Shown here piece by piece: positions 32,741 to 42,000 of a stretch of 64,000 nt of DNA. Location of the stretch: positions 97,006-161,005 of the forward strand of contig DJJU01000001.1 of assembly GCA_002434305.1 (NCBI GenBank). The letters are read 5' to 3'. The notes under the pieces are model-generated. The model was not told the origin of the DNA and made no database searches. It saw only the letters and a list, made by a program, of their open reading frames with translations. The stretch's first letter is position 1. The number at the start of each line of letters is the position of its first letter. Source of the DNA: Alicycliphilus sp. UBA6560 (GTDB lineage: Bacteria; Pseudomonadota; Gammaproteobacteria; Burkholderiales; Burkholderiaceae_C). Both the position numbers and the translations under genes were made by a program.

Positions 32741-34537
32741 TTACGCCAGCGCGGCGTCGGTGTCCATCAGCACCTTGGAGCCGGCGCGCGCGGTGCGCAT
32801 CAGCGTGGCCGTCTCGGGGAACAGCTTGGCGAAGTAGAAGCGCGCCGTCTGCAGCTTGGCCACGTAGAACGGGTCGGTGTTGCCGGCCGCGATCTCGCGC
32901 AGCGCCACCTGGGCCATGCGGGCGAACAGGTAGCCGAACACCAGGTGGCCGGCCACGCGCAGGTAGTCCACGGCGGCGGCGCCCACCTCGTCGGGGTTCT
33001 GAAAGCCCCGGAATCCGATCTCCGTGGTGAACTTGGTCATCTGGTCGCCCAGGTAGGCGATGGGGTTGATGAACTCGGCCATCTTCTCGTTCACGCCTTC
33101 CTCGGCCACCAGCTGGCCGACCAGCTTGCCGAACTTCTTGAGCGTGGCGCCGTTGTTGCCCAGCACCTTGCGGCCCAGCAGGTCCAGCGACTGGATGGTG
33201 TTGGTGCCCTCGTAGATCATGTTGATGCGGTTGTCGCGCACGAACTGCTCCATGCCCCATTCCTTGATGAAGCCATGGCCGCCGAAGACCTGCATGCAGG
33301 CGTTGGTGGCCACGTGGCCGTTGTCGGTCACGAAGGCTTTGACGATGGGGGTCAGCAGCGCAACCAGCTCGTCCGAGTCCTTGCGCACCTTCTCGTCGGG
33401 GTGGCCGTGGGCCTTGTCCAGCAGCAGGGTGCAGAACACCTGCAGAGCGCGCGCGCCTTCGGCGTAGGCCTTGGCGGTGAGCAGCATCTTGCGCACGTCG
33501 GGGTGCACGATGATGGGGTCGGCTTCCTTGTCCGGCGCCTTCTTGCCCGACAGGCTGCGCATCTGGATGCGGTCCTTGGCGTAGGCCAGGGCGTTCTGGA
33601 AGGCCACTTCGGTCAGGCCCAGCGACTGGTTGCCCACGCCCAGGCGGGCGGCGTTCATCATCACGAACATGGCTGCCAGGCCCTTGTTGGGCTCGCCCAC
33701 CAGGGTGCCCGTGGCGCCGTCGATGGCGATCTGCGCCGTGGCGTTGCCGTGGATGCCCATCTTGTGCTCCAGGCCGGTGCAGAAGATCGGGTTGCGCTCG
33801 CCCAGCGAGCCGTCGGCGTTCACCTTGAACTTGGGCACCACGAACAGGCTGATGCCCTTGCTGCCCTTGGGCGCGTCGGGCAGGCGGGCCAGCACCAGGT
33901 GCACGATGTTCTCGGTGAAGTCGTGCTCGCCGGCGCTGATGAAGATCTTGTTGCCGGTGAGCTTGTAGGTGCCGTCGCCCTGGGGCTCGGCTTTGGTGCG
34001 CAGCATGCCCAGATCGGTGCCGCAGTGCGGCTCCGTCAGGCACATGGTGCCGGTCCACTCGCCGCTGACCAGCTTGGGCAGGTAGGTCTTCTTCTGCTCG
34101 TCGGTGCCGTGCGCCAGCAGCGCCTCGTAGGCGCCGTGCGACAGGCCGGGGTACATGGTCCAGGCCTGATTGGCGCTGTTGAGCATTTCGTACAGGCACT
34201 GGTTCACCGTGTGCGGGAGGCCCTGGCCGCCGTACTCCGGGTCGCACGACAGCGCCGGCCAGCCGCCTTCCACGTATTGGCGGTAGGCCTCCTTGAAGCC
34301 CTTCGGCGGCGTGACCTCGTGCGTCGCGGTGTCGAGCTTGCAGCCCTCGGTGTCACCGCTGATGTTCAGCGGGAAGGCCACGCCGGCGGCGAACTTGCCA
34401 GCCTCTTCCAGCACGGCATTGATGGTGTCCGCGTCCACCTCGGCATGCGCCGGCATGGCCTTGAACTCGTCGGTGACCTTGAACACTTCATGCAGAACGA
34501 ATTGCATGTCGCGCAGCGGGGGCGTGTAGATGGGCAT
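32741..34537 (-). CDS. Acyl-CoA dehydrogenase, FadE/DmdC type
   Basis: This 598-residue flavoenzyme makes enoyl-CoA in the first step of beta-oxidation. Family blocks are MCLTEPHCGTDLGMLRT, NKIFISAGEHD, GHGFIKEWGMEQFVRDNR and YEGTNTIQSLDLLGRK, with a C-terminal extension beyond the 380-residue core. This is the long form related to DmdC and B. subtilis FadE. ATG at 34537. It follows the TetR gene by 55 bases and starts the catabolic run, so it is probably controlled by that regulator. Confidence 0.93.
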   Translation of the reverse strand: MPIYTPPLRDMQFVLHEVFKVTDEFKAMPAHAEVDADTINAVLEEAGKFAAGVAFPLNISGDTEGCKLDTATHEVTPPKGFKEAYRQYVEGGWPALSCDPEYGGQGLPHTVNQCLYEMLNSANQAWTMYPGLSHGAYEALLAHGTDEQKKTYLPKLVSGEWTGTMCLTEPHCGTDLGMLRTKAEPQGDGTYKLTGNKIFISAGEHDFTENIVHLVLARLPDAPKGSKGISLFVVPKFKVNADGSLGERNPIFCTGLEHKMGIHGNATAQIAIDGATGTLVGEPNKGLAAMFVMMNAARLGVGNQSLGLTEVAFQNALAYAKDRIQMRSLSGKKAPDKEADPIIVHPDVRKMLLTAKAYAEGARALQVFCTLLLDKAHGHPDEKVRKDSDELVALLTPIVKAFVTDNGHVATNACMQVFGGHGFIKEWGMEQFVRDNRINMIYEGTNTIQSLDLLGRKVLGNNGATLKKFGKLVGQLVAEEGVNEKMAEFINPIAYLGDQMTKFTTEIGFRGFQNPDEVGAAAVDYLRVAGHLVFGYLFARMAQVALREIAAGNTDPFYVAKLQTARFYFAKLFPETATLMRTARAGSKVLMDTDAALA

Positions 34538-34592
34538 GCTGGTGGCTCCTGGAAAAAATCGGTGTTGAAACGAAAAGGGTGAAGAAGAAGGC

Positions 34593-35258
34593 TCAGGCCG
34601 CGTAGCGGGCCAGGATGTTGTCGAAACCGGTGGTGGCGCGGCCGATGGAGCCGGGCGTCTTCAGAAAGCGCGCCTCGTAGTGCAGCGCCAGGATCAGGCC
34701 GTGGATCTCGAACAGCATCTGCTCCTCGTCCACACCGGCCTGCAGCTGGCCGCATTCCTTGCACTGCTGGATGGCGCGCTTCATGGCCGCCATCCAGGTC
34801 AGCACCGAGCCGGCGAGCGCGTCGCGCACGGGGCCCTCGCGGTCGTCGAACTCGACGGCGCCACTGATGTAGATGCAGCCCGAGTCGATCTCCATGGAGG
34901 TGCGCTGCATCCAGTTGGCGAACAGGGCGCGCAGGCGCGGCAGACCGCGCTCCTCGGCCATGGCCGGGTAGAACACCTCCTGCTCGAAGCGCTGGTGGTA
35001 TTCGCGTACCACGGAGATCTGCAGTTCCTCGCGCGAGCCGAAGTGGGCGAACACACCAGACTTGCTCATGCCCGTCACGTCGGCCAGCGCACCGATGGAC
35101 AGGCCCTCCAGTCCGATGTGCGTGGCCAGGCCCAGGGCCGCGTCGATGATCGCAGCCTTGGTCTGCTGACCCTTGTGCAGCGCGCGGCCGTCGCGCCGCG
35201 ACGCGCGGGCGGCCGGCTTGGCAGCCGAGGGGGAGGTGGAAGGCGAGGAGGCGGGCAT
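34593..35258 (-). CDS. TetR-family regulator, probable controller of fatty-acid genes
   Basis: This 221-residue repressor has an N-terminal helix-turn-helix (IDAALGLATHIGLEGLSIGALAD, GMSKSGVFAHFGSREEL) behind a Ser/Ala/Arg-rich leader, and a ligand-binding C-terminal domain (FYPAMAEERGLPRLRALF, then MLFEIHGLILALHYEARFL). ATG at 35258 is preferred to the earlier frame start at 35294. Position at the head of the acyl-CoA dehydrogenase run suggests that acyl-CoA is the inducer. This is inference. Confidence 0.9.
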   Translation of the reverse strand: MPASSPSTSPSAAKPAARASRRDGRALHKGQQTKAAIIDAALGLATHIGLEGLSIGALADVTGMSKSGVFAHFGSREELQISVVREYHQRFEQEVFYPAMAEERGLPRLRALFANWMQRTSMEIDSGCIYISGAVEFDDREGPVRDALAGSVLTWMAAMKRAIQQCKECGQLQAGVDEEQMLFEIHGLILALHYEARFLKTPGSIGRATTGFDNILARYAA

Positions 35259-35270
35259 GGAAAAAACAAA

Positions 35271-35294
35271 ACGAACGATCGTGCTATTTTGCAC
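35271..35294. promoter_or_regulatory. Candidate operator upstream of tetR
   Basis: ACGAACGATCGTGC contains the perfect palindrome ACGATCGT (35275-35282), and overlapping it GTGC-TATTTT-GCAC forms another dyad (35281-35294). Both lie within 40 bases of the tetR ATG, where self-regulation would act. No second copy was found at the acyl-CoA dehydrogenase start. Confidence 0.45.
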
Positions 35295-35314
35295 AAAAGC
35301 CGCCTCCCTGACCA

Positions 35315-35358
35315 GCCGGCATGCCCTGCCGGCAGATCTTTAGGGGTAAACCCCTAAA
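35315..35358. terminator. Two palindromes after slmA
   Basis: GCCGGCA-TGCCC-TGCCGGC (35315-35333) is followed by TTTAGGGGT-AA-ACCCCTAAA (35339-35358). The second is almost perfectly symmetric with a tight loop. They lie 14-57 bases after the slmA stop and could end its transcript or bind protein. There is no long U-run on the minus strand. Confidence 0.4.
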
Positions 35359-35371
35359 ACCCGGCCGACGC

Positions 35372-36022
35372 TCAGGCCAGCAGCGCCAGCGTCGCCTCCA
35401 GCTGCTCGGTGGGCTGGCGCTTGAAGCCGGTGCGCGCATAGCGCTGCAGGCGCCCGCGCAGCAAGTCCACCATCAGGGCAGCTCGCACCTGGGCGGCGGC
35501 CGTGGGCGCGGCATCGCCGCCCACCTGCAGTGCGCCGCGCAGGCACTGGCGCAGGCTGGCCTCCAGCTTGTCGAAGAACAGGTTCATGCGCTGCTGCAGC
35601 CGCTCGTGCTCCAGCACCAGGGCGTCGCCCACCATCACCCGCACCATGCCGGGGTTGCGCTCGCCGAATTGCAGCACCATGGCCACGATGCGCGCGGCAC
35701 GGCGCGCGCCGTCCTCGGCCCCCTGCCCCTCCTCCAGCGCGGCGATCTGGCGCACCAGGGTGAAGACGCTGGTCTCGATGAAATCGATCAGCCCCTCGAA
35801 CATCTGCGCCTTGCTGGCGAAGTGGCGGTACAGCGCCGCCTCGCTGAAGCCCAGCTGGCGCGCCAGCGCGGCGGTGGTAATGCGCTCGGCGCCGGGCTGC
35901 TCCAGCATGGCGGCCAGGGTCTGCAGGATCTGCTCGCGCCGCTCGCCGGGGCGCGGGCGGCGGCGCGGCTGCTCGGCGGCGCCGGGGGTTGCGTCGGGGG
36001 CGAGGGTCTGCGTATCGGACAT
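35372..36022 (-). CDS. slmA: Nucleoid occlusion factor SlmA-like TetR protein
   Basis: This 216-residue protein has TetR-type DNA-binding helices (ERREQILQTLAAMLEQPG, LARQLGFSEAALYRHFASKAQMF) and the SlmA-type C-terminal region (LVRQIAALEEG, NPGMVRVMVGDALVLEHERL, LEASLRQCLRGAL). SlmA binds chromosomal sites and blocks FtsZ ring formation over the nucleoid. It is encoded just downstream of argB, the usual betaproteobacterial order. ATG at 36022. Function in this species is inferred from similarity and linkage. Confidence 0.88.
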   Translation of the reverse strand: MSDTQTLAPDATPGAAEQPRRRPRPGERREQILQTLAAMLEQPGAERITTAALARQLGFSEAALYRHFASKAQMFEGLIDFIETSVFTLVRQIAALEEGQGAEDGARRAARIVAMVLQFGERNPGMVRVMVGDALVLEHERLQQRMNLFFDKLEASLRQCLRGALQVGGDAAPTAAAQVRAALMVDLLRGRLQRYARTGFKRQPTEQLEATLALLA

Positions 36023-36062
36023 GAAGAGCGTCGTCAGGGGCCGGCGCGGCCCGTTGCTACCA

Positions 36063-36110
36063 AAGGCAAAGCTGCCAGCGCTTGACTGGCGGGCGCTGTA
36101 GCCACTTTTG
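36063..36110. repeat. Dispersed repeat copy I
   Basis: AAAGGCAAAGCTGCCAGCGC with TTG is followed by GGGCGCTGTAGCCACTTTTG, so both arms are recognisable. It lies between argB and slmA. A further GC-rich stem (GGCGGCGC with GCGCCGCC, 36121-36144) precedes the argB stop side. Confidence 0.6.
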
Positions 36111-36163
36111 CCTATGAAATGGCGGCGCGCCGCGGGGCGCCGCCGGGGGCGTGAAGGCAGCCG

Positions 36164-37054
36164 TTACTGGCTGCGGATCATGGTGCCGTAGGCCTGGTCG
36201 GTCAGGATTTCCAACAGCATGGAGTGCGGCACGCGGCCATCGACGATGTGCACGGCGTTCACGCCCGCCTTGGCGGCGTCGATGGCGCCAGCCAGCTTGG
36301 GCAGCATGCCGCCGGAGATGGTGCCGTCGGCGATCAGGTCGTCGATCTGCTGGGGGGTGAGCTCGGGCAGCAGCTGGCCGGCCTTGTCCAGCACGCCGGG
36401 GATGTTGGTCAGCATCACCAGCTTTTCCGCCTGCAGCACGGTGGCCAGGCGGCTGGCCACCACATCGGCGTTGATGTTGTAGCTCTCGTTGTCCTCGCCA
36501 AAGCCGATGGGACTGACCACGGGGATGAAGGCATCGTCCTGCAGCGCCTTGACCACGCTGGGATCGATGGCCACGATGTCACCGACCTGCCCCACGTCGT
36601 GCTCGACGGCCGGGTCCTTGTGGTCCAGCATGCGCAGCTTGCGCGCACGGATCATGCCGCCGTCGCGCCCGGTCAGGCCCACGGCCTTGCCGCCGGCCTG
36701 GTTGATCAGGCCCACGATGTCCTGCTGCACCTCGCCGGCCAGCACCCATTCCACAACTTCCATGGTCTCGGCGTCGGTCACGCGCATGCCCTGCACGAAC
36801 TCGCCCTTCTTGCCCAGGCGCTTCAAGGCCTGTTCGATCTGCGGCCCACCGCCGTGCACCACCACCGGGTTCATGCCGACCAGCTTGAGCAGCACCACGT
36901 CCTCGGCGAAGTCCTGCTGCAGCGCCGGATCGGTCATGGCATTGCCGCCATACTTGATGACCATGGTCTTGCCATGAAACTGGCGGATGTAGGGCAGCGC
37001 CTGGGCGAGGATCTCGGCCTTGTCGCGCGGGGCTATGGATTGCAGGTCGGTCAT
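36164..37054 (-). CDS. argB: Acetylglutamate kinase
   Basis: This 296-residue enzyme of arginine synthesis phosphorylates N-acetylglutamate. It contains KYGGNAMTD near the N-terminus, VVHGGGPQIEQAL, LTGRDGGMIRARK and NINADVVASRLA, plus the C-terminal GVNAVHIVDGRVPHSMLLEILTD. ATG at 37054 (MTDLQSIAPRDKAE) is the standard start; a frame start at 37075 adds seven residues. It acts in the cytoplasm. It is followed by slmA on the same strand. Confidence 0.97.
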   Translation of the reverse strand: MTDLQSIAPRDKAEILAQALPYIRQFHGKTMVIKYGGNAMTDPALQQDFAEDVVLLKLVGMNPVVVHGGGPQIEQALKRLGKKGEFVQGMRVTDAETMEVVEWVLAGEVQQDIVGLINQAGGKAVGLTGRDGGMIRARKLRMLDHKDPAVEHDVGQVGDIVAIDPSVVKALQDDAFIPVVSPIGFGEDNESYNINADVVASRLATVLQAEKLVMLTNIPGVLDKAGQLLPELTPQQIDDLIADGTISGGMLPKLAGAIDAAKAGVNAVHIVDGRVPHSMLLEILTDQAYGTMIRSQ

Positions 37055-37127
37055 GGCGGAGCGGGTCGGTTGCAAGTGGAAACGGAAGGCAAATTGTGCC
37101 CCATCCCACCGGCCGCGCTGGCCGGCT

Positions 37128-38231
37128 TCAGAACCGCATCCAGGGCGGCACCTTGAAGCGCACGATGCCCAGGTAGGCCGTGACGTAGGCCACGCCGAAC
37201 AGCGCGCAAAACACCATCAGCACCGGCGTGTTGCGCCAAAACAGCACCGCCGGCACCACGGTGAGCAGCGTGAACGCCCACAGGTAGGGGGCGGTGCGGT
37301 TGTTGCGCTTGAGCACGCGGCGCGCCTCGTCCTCGTGGAACACGCCGCGCACGATGCGCCGGTAGATCAGCTGGTGAAAGTGCAGCGCGTCCGCCATACC
37401 GGGCGAGTCGCCCCGCGCCAGCTTGCGGTAGATGGAAAACAGGGTCTCGGCCACCGGGTAGATCAGCAGCAGCATCGGGAACCAGGGCGACACATCCTGG
37501 TTGCGCTGCACCAGCGACAGGCTGGCCAGGGCGATCGTCACGCCCCAGATGTAGGCCCCGCCGTCGCCGGCGAACAGCATCCCGCGCGGATAGTTCCAAA
37601 CCAGGAAGCCGCCAGTGGCCGCCGCCACGCACACCAGCAGCGCGGCCAGGCTGCGGTCGCCCACCTGCAGGCACACGTGCGCCAGCGCCAGGCAGACGAT
37701 GAGCGCCACCATGCCGGCCAGGCCGTTGTAGCCGTCGATGATGTTGAAAGCGTGCGGCAGCCCGGCAATAGCCAGCAGCACGATGGCGGCGCCCAGCCAG
37801 GGCACGGCCTGCAGCAGCGCGTCCAGCGACGCTACTCCCAACCGGGGCACGCTCAGATTCAGCAGTCCGATGGCCAGGGCCCCCGAGCCCAGCGTCAGCA
37901 GCAGCCGGTAGCGGACCGACAGGCGCTGGGTCATGTCCTCGGCAATGCCACCCAGGGCAGCCGGCAGCAGCGCCGCCACCCAGCCGTATACCCACGGACC
38001 CAGGCGCAGCGAGCCCGGGTCTCCCGCACGCGTGGTTTCCCACACGCCCAGCAGCCAGCTCGCCAGCACACCCGCCAGCAGTGCAGCGCCGCCCAAGCGC
38101 GGCACCTCGCCCACGTGAAAGCGCTGGGGCATGCCTTCGCCATAGGCGGCCGAGCGTCCGCCCAACCAGCGGATGATGACGCCCGCGCACAGCGCAGCGA
38201 CAGCAAAGGCAACCAGGGACAGCCAGATCAT
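37128..38231 (-). CDS. Polyprenyl-phosphate sugar-1-phosphate transferase (WecA/MraY family)
   Basis: This 367-residue polytopic enzyme with about ten membrane segments starts surface-glycan synthesis by loading a sugar phosphate on undecaprenyl phosphate. It contains NIIDGYNGLAGM with the metal-binding Asp, LFAGDGGAYIWGV, and the late HFHQLIYRRIVRG loop with the family histidines. Sequence is closest in style to the WecA/TagO group. Its ATG overlaps the stop of the upstream GT2 (ATGA), so the two are translated together. The donor sugar is unknown. Confidence 0.92.
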   Translation of the reverse strand: MIWLSLVAFAVAALCAGVIIRWLGGRSAAYGEGMPQRFHVGEVPRLGGAALLAGVLASWLLGVWETTRAGDPGSLRLGPWVYGWVAALLPAALGGIAEDMTQRLSVRYRLLLTLGSGALAIGLLNLSVPRLGVASLDALLQAVPWLGAAIVLLAIAGLPHAFNIIDGYNGLAGMVALIVCLALAHVCLQVGDRSLAALLVCVAAATGGFLVWNYPRGMLFAGDGGAYIWGVTIALASLSLVQRNQDVSPWFPMLLLIYPVAETLFSIYRKLARGDSPGMADALHFHQLIYRRIVRGVFHEDEARRVLKRNNRTAPYLWAFTLLTVVPAVLFWRNTPVLMVFCALFGVAYVTAYLGIVRFKVPPWMRF

Positions 38232-39022
38232 GGGGCGCCGATCCTATCTGCTGTCTGCGTATCCAGTGGCAACAAAGTGCGGGCGCGCCGATACACGGGC
38301 GAGCACCACAGGCGCAGCAGGCTGCTCAGGTGCCAGGCCAGGTGGGCCAGGCTGCGGCGGCTGGCCCGCTGCCCGGCGTGCACCACCGCGACCGGCGCCC
38401 GCTCCAGGCGCCAGCCGGCCAGGCGCAGGCGCAGGCTCAGATCCACGTCCTCGCAATACATGTAGTAGCGCTCGTCGAACCCGCCCAGCCCCTGCCAGGC
38501 CGCGCGCGGCAGCACCAGGCAGGCGGCGTTCACCCAGTCCACGCGGACATCGGCGCGGCCCAGCGCACGCCGGCGCCACAGCGCCGCGGGCGTGGGCAGG
38601 GCGCGCTCGCTATCCTGCACCCGGCCCTGGCCGTCCACCTGCACGGGGTAAGCGCAGCCGACGCCCGGCCGGCATGCCACGGCCATCAGCACAGCCATGG
38701 CATCACCCGCCTGAGATTGCAGCCGCACATCGGGGTTGAGCACGCACACGAAGGCCTCGTCCGCACCCGCCAGCGCCCGGTTGTGGTTGGCGCCAAAACC
38801 CAGCGGCCGCGCGTTGCGGCGCAGCTGCAGGGCAAACGGCCAGGGCTGGTCTTCAGGGAAAGGCAGCGATTCGCCCGACTGGTTCAGCGTCAGCACCACC
38901 CGCGTGACGCTGCCGGCGCACAGCGCGGCCAGGTCTTGCAGCAGCGCACGCACGGCCGCGCCGTGGCCATGGCTGACCACGGACACCACCAGGCCGCCAT
39001 CGCTGAAGGAAACTGCTTGCAT
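38228..39022 (-). CDS. Family 2 glycosyltransferase
   Basis: This 264-residue GT-A-fold enzyme has a WbbL/rhamnosyltransferase-like layout. It shows VVSVVSHGHGAAV, NHNRALAG, CVLNPDVRL in place of DXD, and the C-terminal ERYYMYCEDVDLSLRLRLAGW block. It probably adds the second sugar on the WecA-type primer, since the genes overlap by four bases. ATG at 39022. It diverges from the trimodular gene with a 55-base spacer. Confidence 0.9.
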   Translation of the reverse strand: MQAVSFSDGGLVVSVVSHGHGAAVRALLQDLAALCAGSVTRVVLTLNQSGESLPFPEDQPWPFALQLRRNARPLGFGANHNRALAGADEAFVCVLNPDVRLQSQAGDAMAVLMAVACRPGVGCAYPVQVDGQGRVQDSERALPTPAALWRRRALGRADVRVDWVNAACLVLPRAAWQGLGGFDERYYMYCEDVDLSLRLRLAGWRLERAPVAVVHAGQRASRRSLAHLAWHLSSLLRLWCSPVYRRARTLLPLDTQTADRIGAP

Positions 39023-39077
39023 CAACCCGCCATTGTCGCAGCGGCGCCGGGCCCGGCCGCCCGCCGATAATTCCGGG

Positions 39078-42000
39078 ATGACACAGAACATCGAGGACCT
39101 GCACGTCTACCTGCGCAACATCCGGCCCGGCGAGCGCACCTCGCTATCGGTGCTGGCCGAGCTGATCGCCCCCGGCGCCACTGTGCTGGACCTGGGCTGC
39201 GGCAGCGGCGCCCTGGGCCAGTACCTGCAGGAAACGCGCGGCTGCACCAGCGACGGCCTGACCTGGAGCGAGGCCGAGGCGCAGCACGCCCGCCCGCACT
39301 ACCGCCAGGTGGTGGTGGCCGACCTGGAGGCCTGCGACCTGCTGGCCACCTTCCCCGCACAGCACTATGACTGCATCGTCTGCGCCGACGTGCTGGAGCA
39401 TCTGCGCGCGCCCGAGCGCGTGCTGGCCGCCTGCCGCGAGCTGCTCAAGCCCGGCAGCGGCCGGCTGCTGGTGTCGGTGCCCAACGCGGGCTATGCCGGC
39501 CTAGTGGCCGAGCTGCTGCAAGGCGAATTCCGCTACCGCGAGGAGGGACTGCTGGACCGCACCCACCTGCGCTTTTTCACGCGCCGCTCGCTGGCGCGCT
39601 TCCTGGGCGAGCAGCGCTGGGCCGTGCAGTCGCTGGAGACCATTCGCCGCGAGCTGCCCGAGTCGGAATTCAAGGCTCGCTTCGACGAGCTGCCCCCGGC
39701 CGTGGCCCGCTACCTGCTGGCCGCCCCCGATGCGCTGGCCTACCAGTTCATCGGCGTGGCCCAGCCCGTGGCCCAAGCCATCGCGCACGGCCAGGAAGGC
39801 GCGCCCGACACCGAGCCCGCCCAGGCCCTGTTCACCGCGCAGCTGTACGTTGCGCGCGGCCAGGGCTACACGGAAGACGGCAAGCGCACTGCCACAGGCG
39901 CCATGGGCCGCGAGCGCCAGACGCTGCGCTTCGAGTTGCCCATGGGCGATGCCGCCATCACCGCCATTCGCCTGGACCCGGCCGACCGCCCCGGCTTCGT
40001 GCACCTGCACGCGCTGCGCCTGCTGGACGGTGCCGGCCAGCCGCTCTGGCAGTGGGCCGCGCTGGACGCCGGCCGCTCCCTGCTGGCCGCCACGCCCCAC
40101 CAGCAGATCGTCTGGCATGCCCCGGCGGCCTCACCCACGATGCTGCTGCTCACCGGGGATGATCCGTGGTTCGAACTGCCCGCCCCCGCGCAGCAGCTGG
40201 CGCAGGCCACGGTGCTGGAGGTGGATATCGGCTGGCCCATGTCGGCCGACTACCTGGCGCTGTCGTCGGCCGTCTTGCCGCTGCAGGACCATATAGGCCA
40301 GCTGGCGCAGCGCGATGCCCAGCAGCAGGACCAGCTGGGCCAGCTGTCGCACACGCTGCAGCAAGTGCAGGCAGCCAATGCGCAGCTGCACAGGCAAAGC
40401 GCCAGCTTCCAGGACGAATCGGCGCAATTGCAGCGAGACACCACGCGGCTGCAGCACGAGCTGACGCGCCTGCAGGGCGACTACGGCCAACTCGCCGCCC
40501 ACCTCAAGACCATCGAGAACTCCACCGTATTCCGCGCCACCCGCCCGCTGGTGCATGCCAAGATGACCCTCGACCGCCTGCTGGGCCGCACTCCCAAGCA
40601 CCTGCGCGCCGCCGCTCGGCCTGCCCCCCAGCCCATGCAGCCGCCCGGCCACCCGGTGGACATCATCGTTCCCGTGTACCGCGGCCTGGATGACACGCGC
40701 CTGTGCATCGAATCCGTGTTGGCCGCACCGGTGCAGTCGCCCTGGCGCCTCATCGTCATCAACGATTGCAGCCCCGAGCCCGAGGTCACCGCCTGGCTGC
40801 GCCAGCGCGCCGCCCAGGATGACCGGATCACCCTGCTGGAGAACGAAGAAAACCTCGGCTTCGTCGGCACCGTCAATCGCGGCATGGCGCTGTCGCCGGC
40901 CAACGACGTGCTGCTGCTCAACAGCGACACCGAAGTGGCCAACGACTGGCTGGACCGCATCCGCGCCGCCGCCTACGGCGACGCGCGCGTGGCCAGCGTC
41001 ACGCCCTTGTCCACCAACGCCACCATCTGCAGTTACCCGCGCTTTTGTGAAGACAACCCCCTGCCCCCGGGCTGGGACACGGCGCGCCTGGATGCACTGG
41101 CCGCACGCACCAACCCCGGCGCCGTGGTGGACGTGCCCACCGGCGTGGGCTTTTGCATGTACATCCGCCGCGACTGCCTGGATGCCGTCGGCCTGTTCGA
41201 CACGGAGAATTTCGGCAAGGGCTACGGTGAGGAAAACGACTTCTGCCAGCGCGCCGCCAAGGCCGGCTGGCGCAACCTGCACCTGCTGGACACCTTCGTG
41301 CTGCACACCGGCGGCGTGAGCTTCGGCGACAGCAAGAGCCCGCGCGAGCGCGCCGCCATGGACACCCTGGCCCGCCTGCACCCCGGCTATGCCCGTGACG
41401 TGCACGCCTTCGTGCAGGAAGACCCCGCCCGTCCCTATCGCCTGGCCCTGGACGCGGCCCGCATCCAGAGCGAAGGCCCACCCGTGGTGCTGGCCGTGCT
41501 GCACGACCGCGCTGGCGGCACCGTGCGCCATGTACGGGAGCTGGCGGCCCACCTGCGGGGCCGGGCGCAGTTCCTGACCCTGTCGCCCGCACCGGGCGGC
41601 AGCGTCATCCTGCGCCTGGCCGGCGAGAACGAAGGCTTCGAGCTGTCCTTCCGCCTGGCCGACCAGTGGGACGACCTGCTGGCCGTGCTGCGCGCCCTGG
41701 GCGTGTGCCACGTGCACTACCACCACCTACTGGGCCACGGCCAGCAGGTGCGCGAAATGCCTGCGCTGCTGGACGTGCCCTACGACTTCACCGCGCACGA
41801 CTACTTCAGTTATTGCACCCACATCACGCTGACCGGCAGCGACGGCCGCTACGCCGGCGAACCCGCGCCCGGCCAGTGCGCCTGCTGCACCCCCACCATG
41901 CCCGCGCCGCAGTTGCTGCCCGGCGTGGCCAGCGTGGCCGAATGGCGCGGCGCCAACGCCCGCCTGCTGGCCGGCGCGCGCCAGGTGCTGGCCCCCAGCC

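Noticed and set aside
38736..39077. 114-residue N-terminal extension of the trimodular protein
   Set aside because: The extension is antisense to the GT2 gene and shows no conservation. The methyltransferase domain begins properly at ATG 39078.
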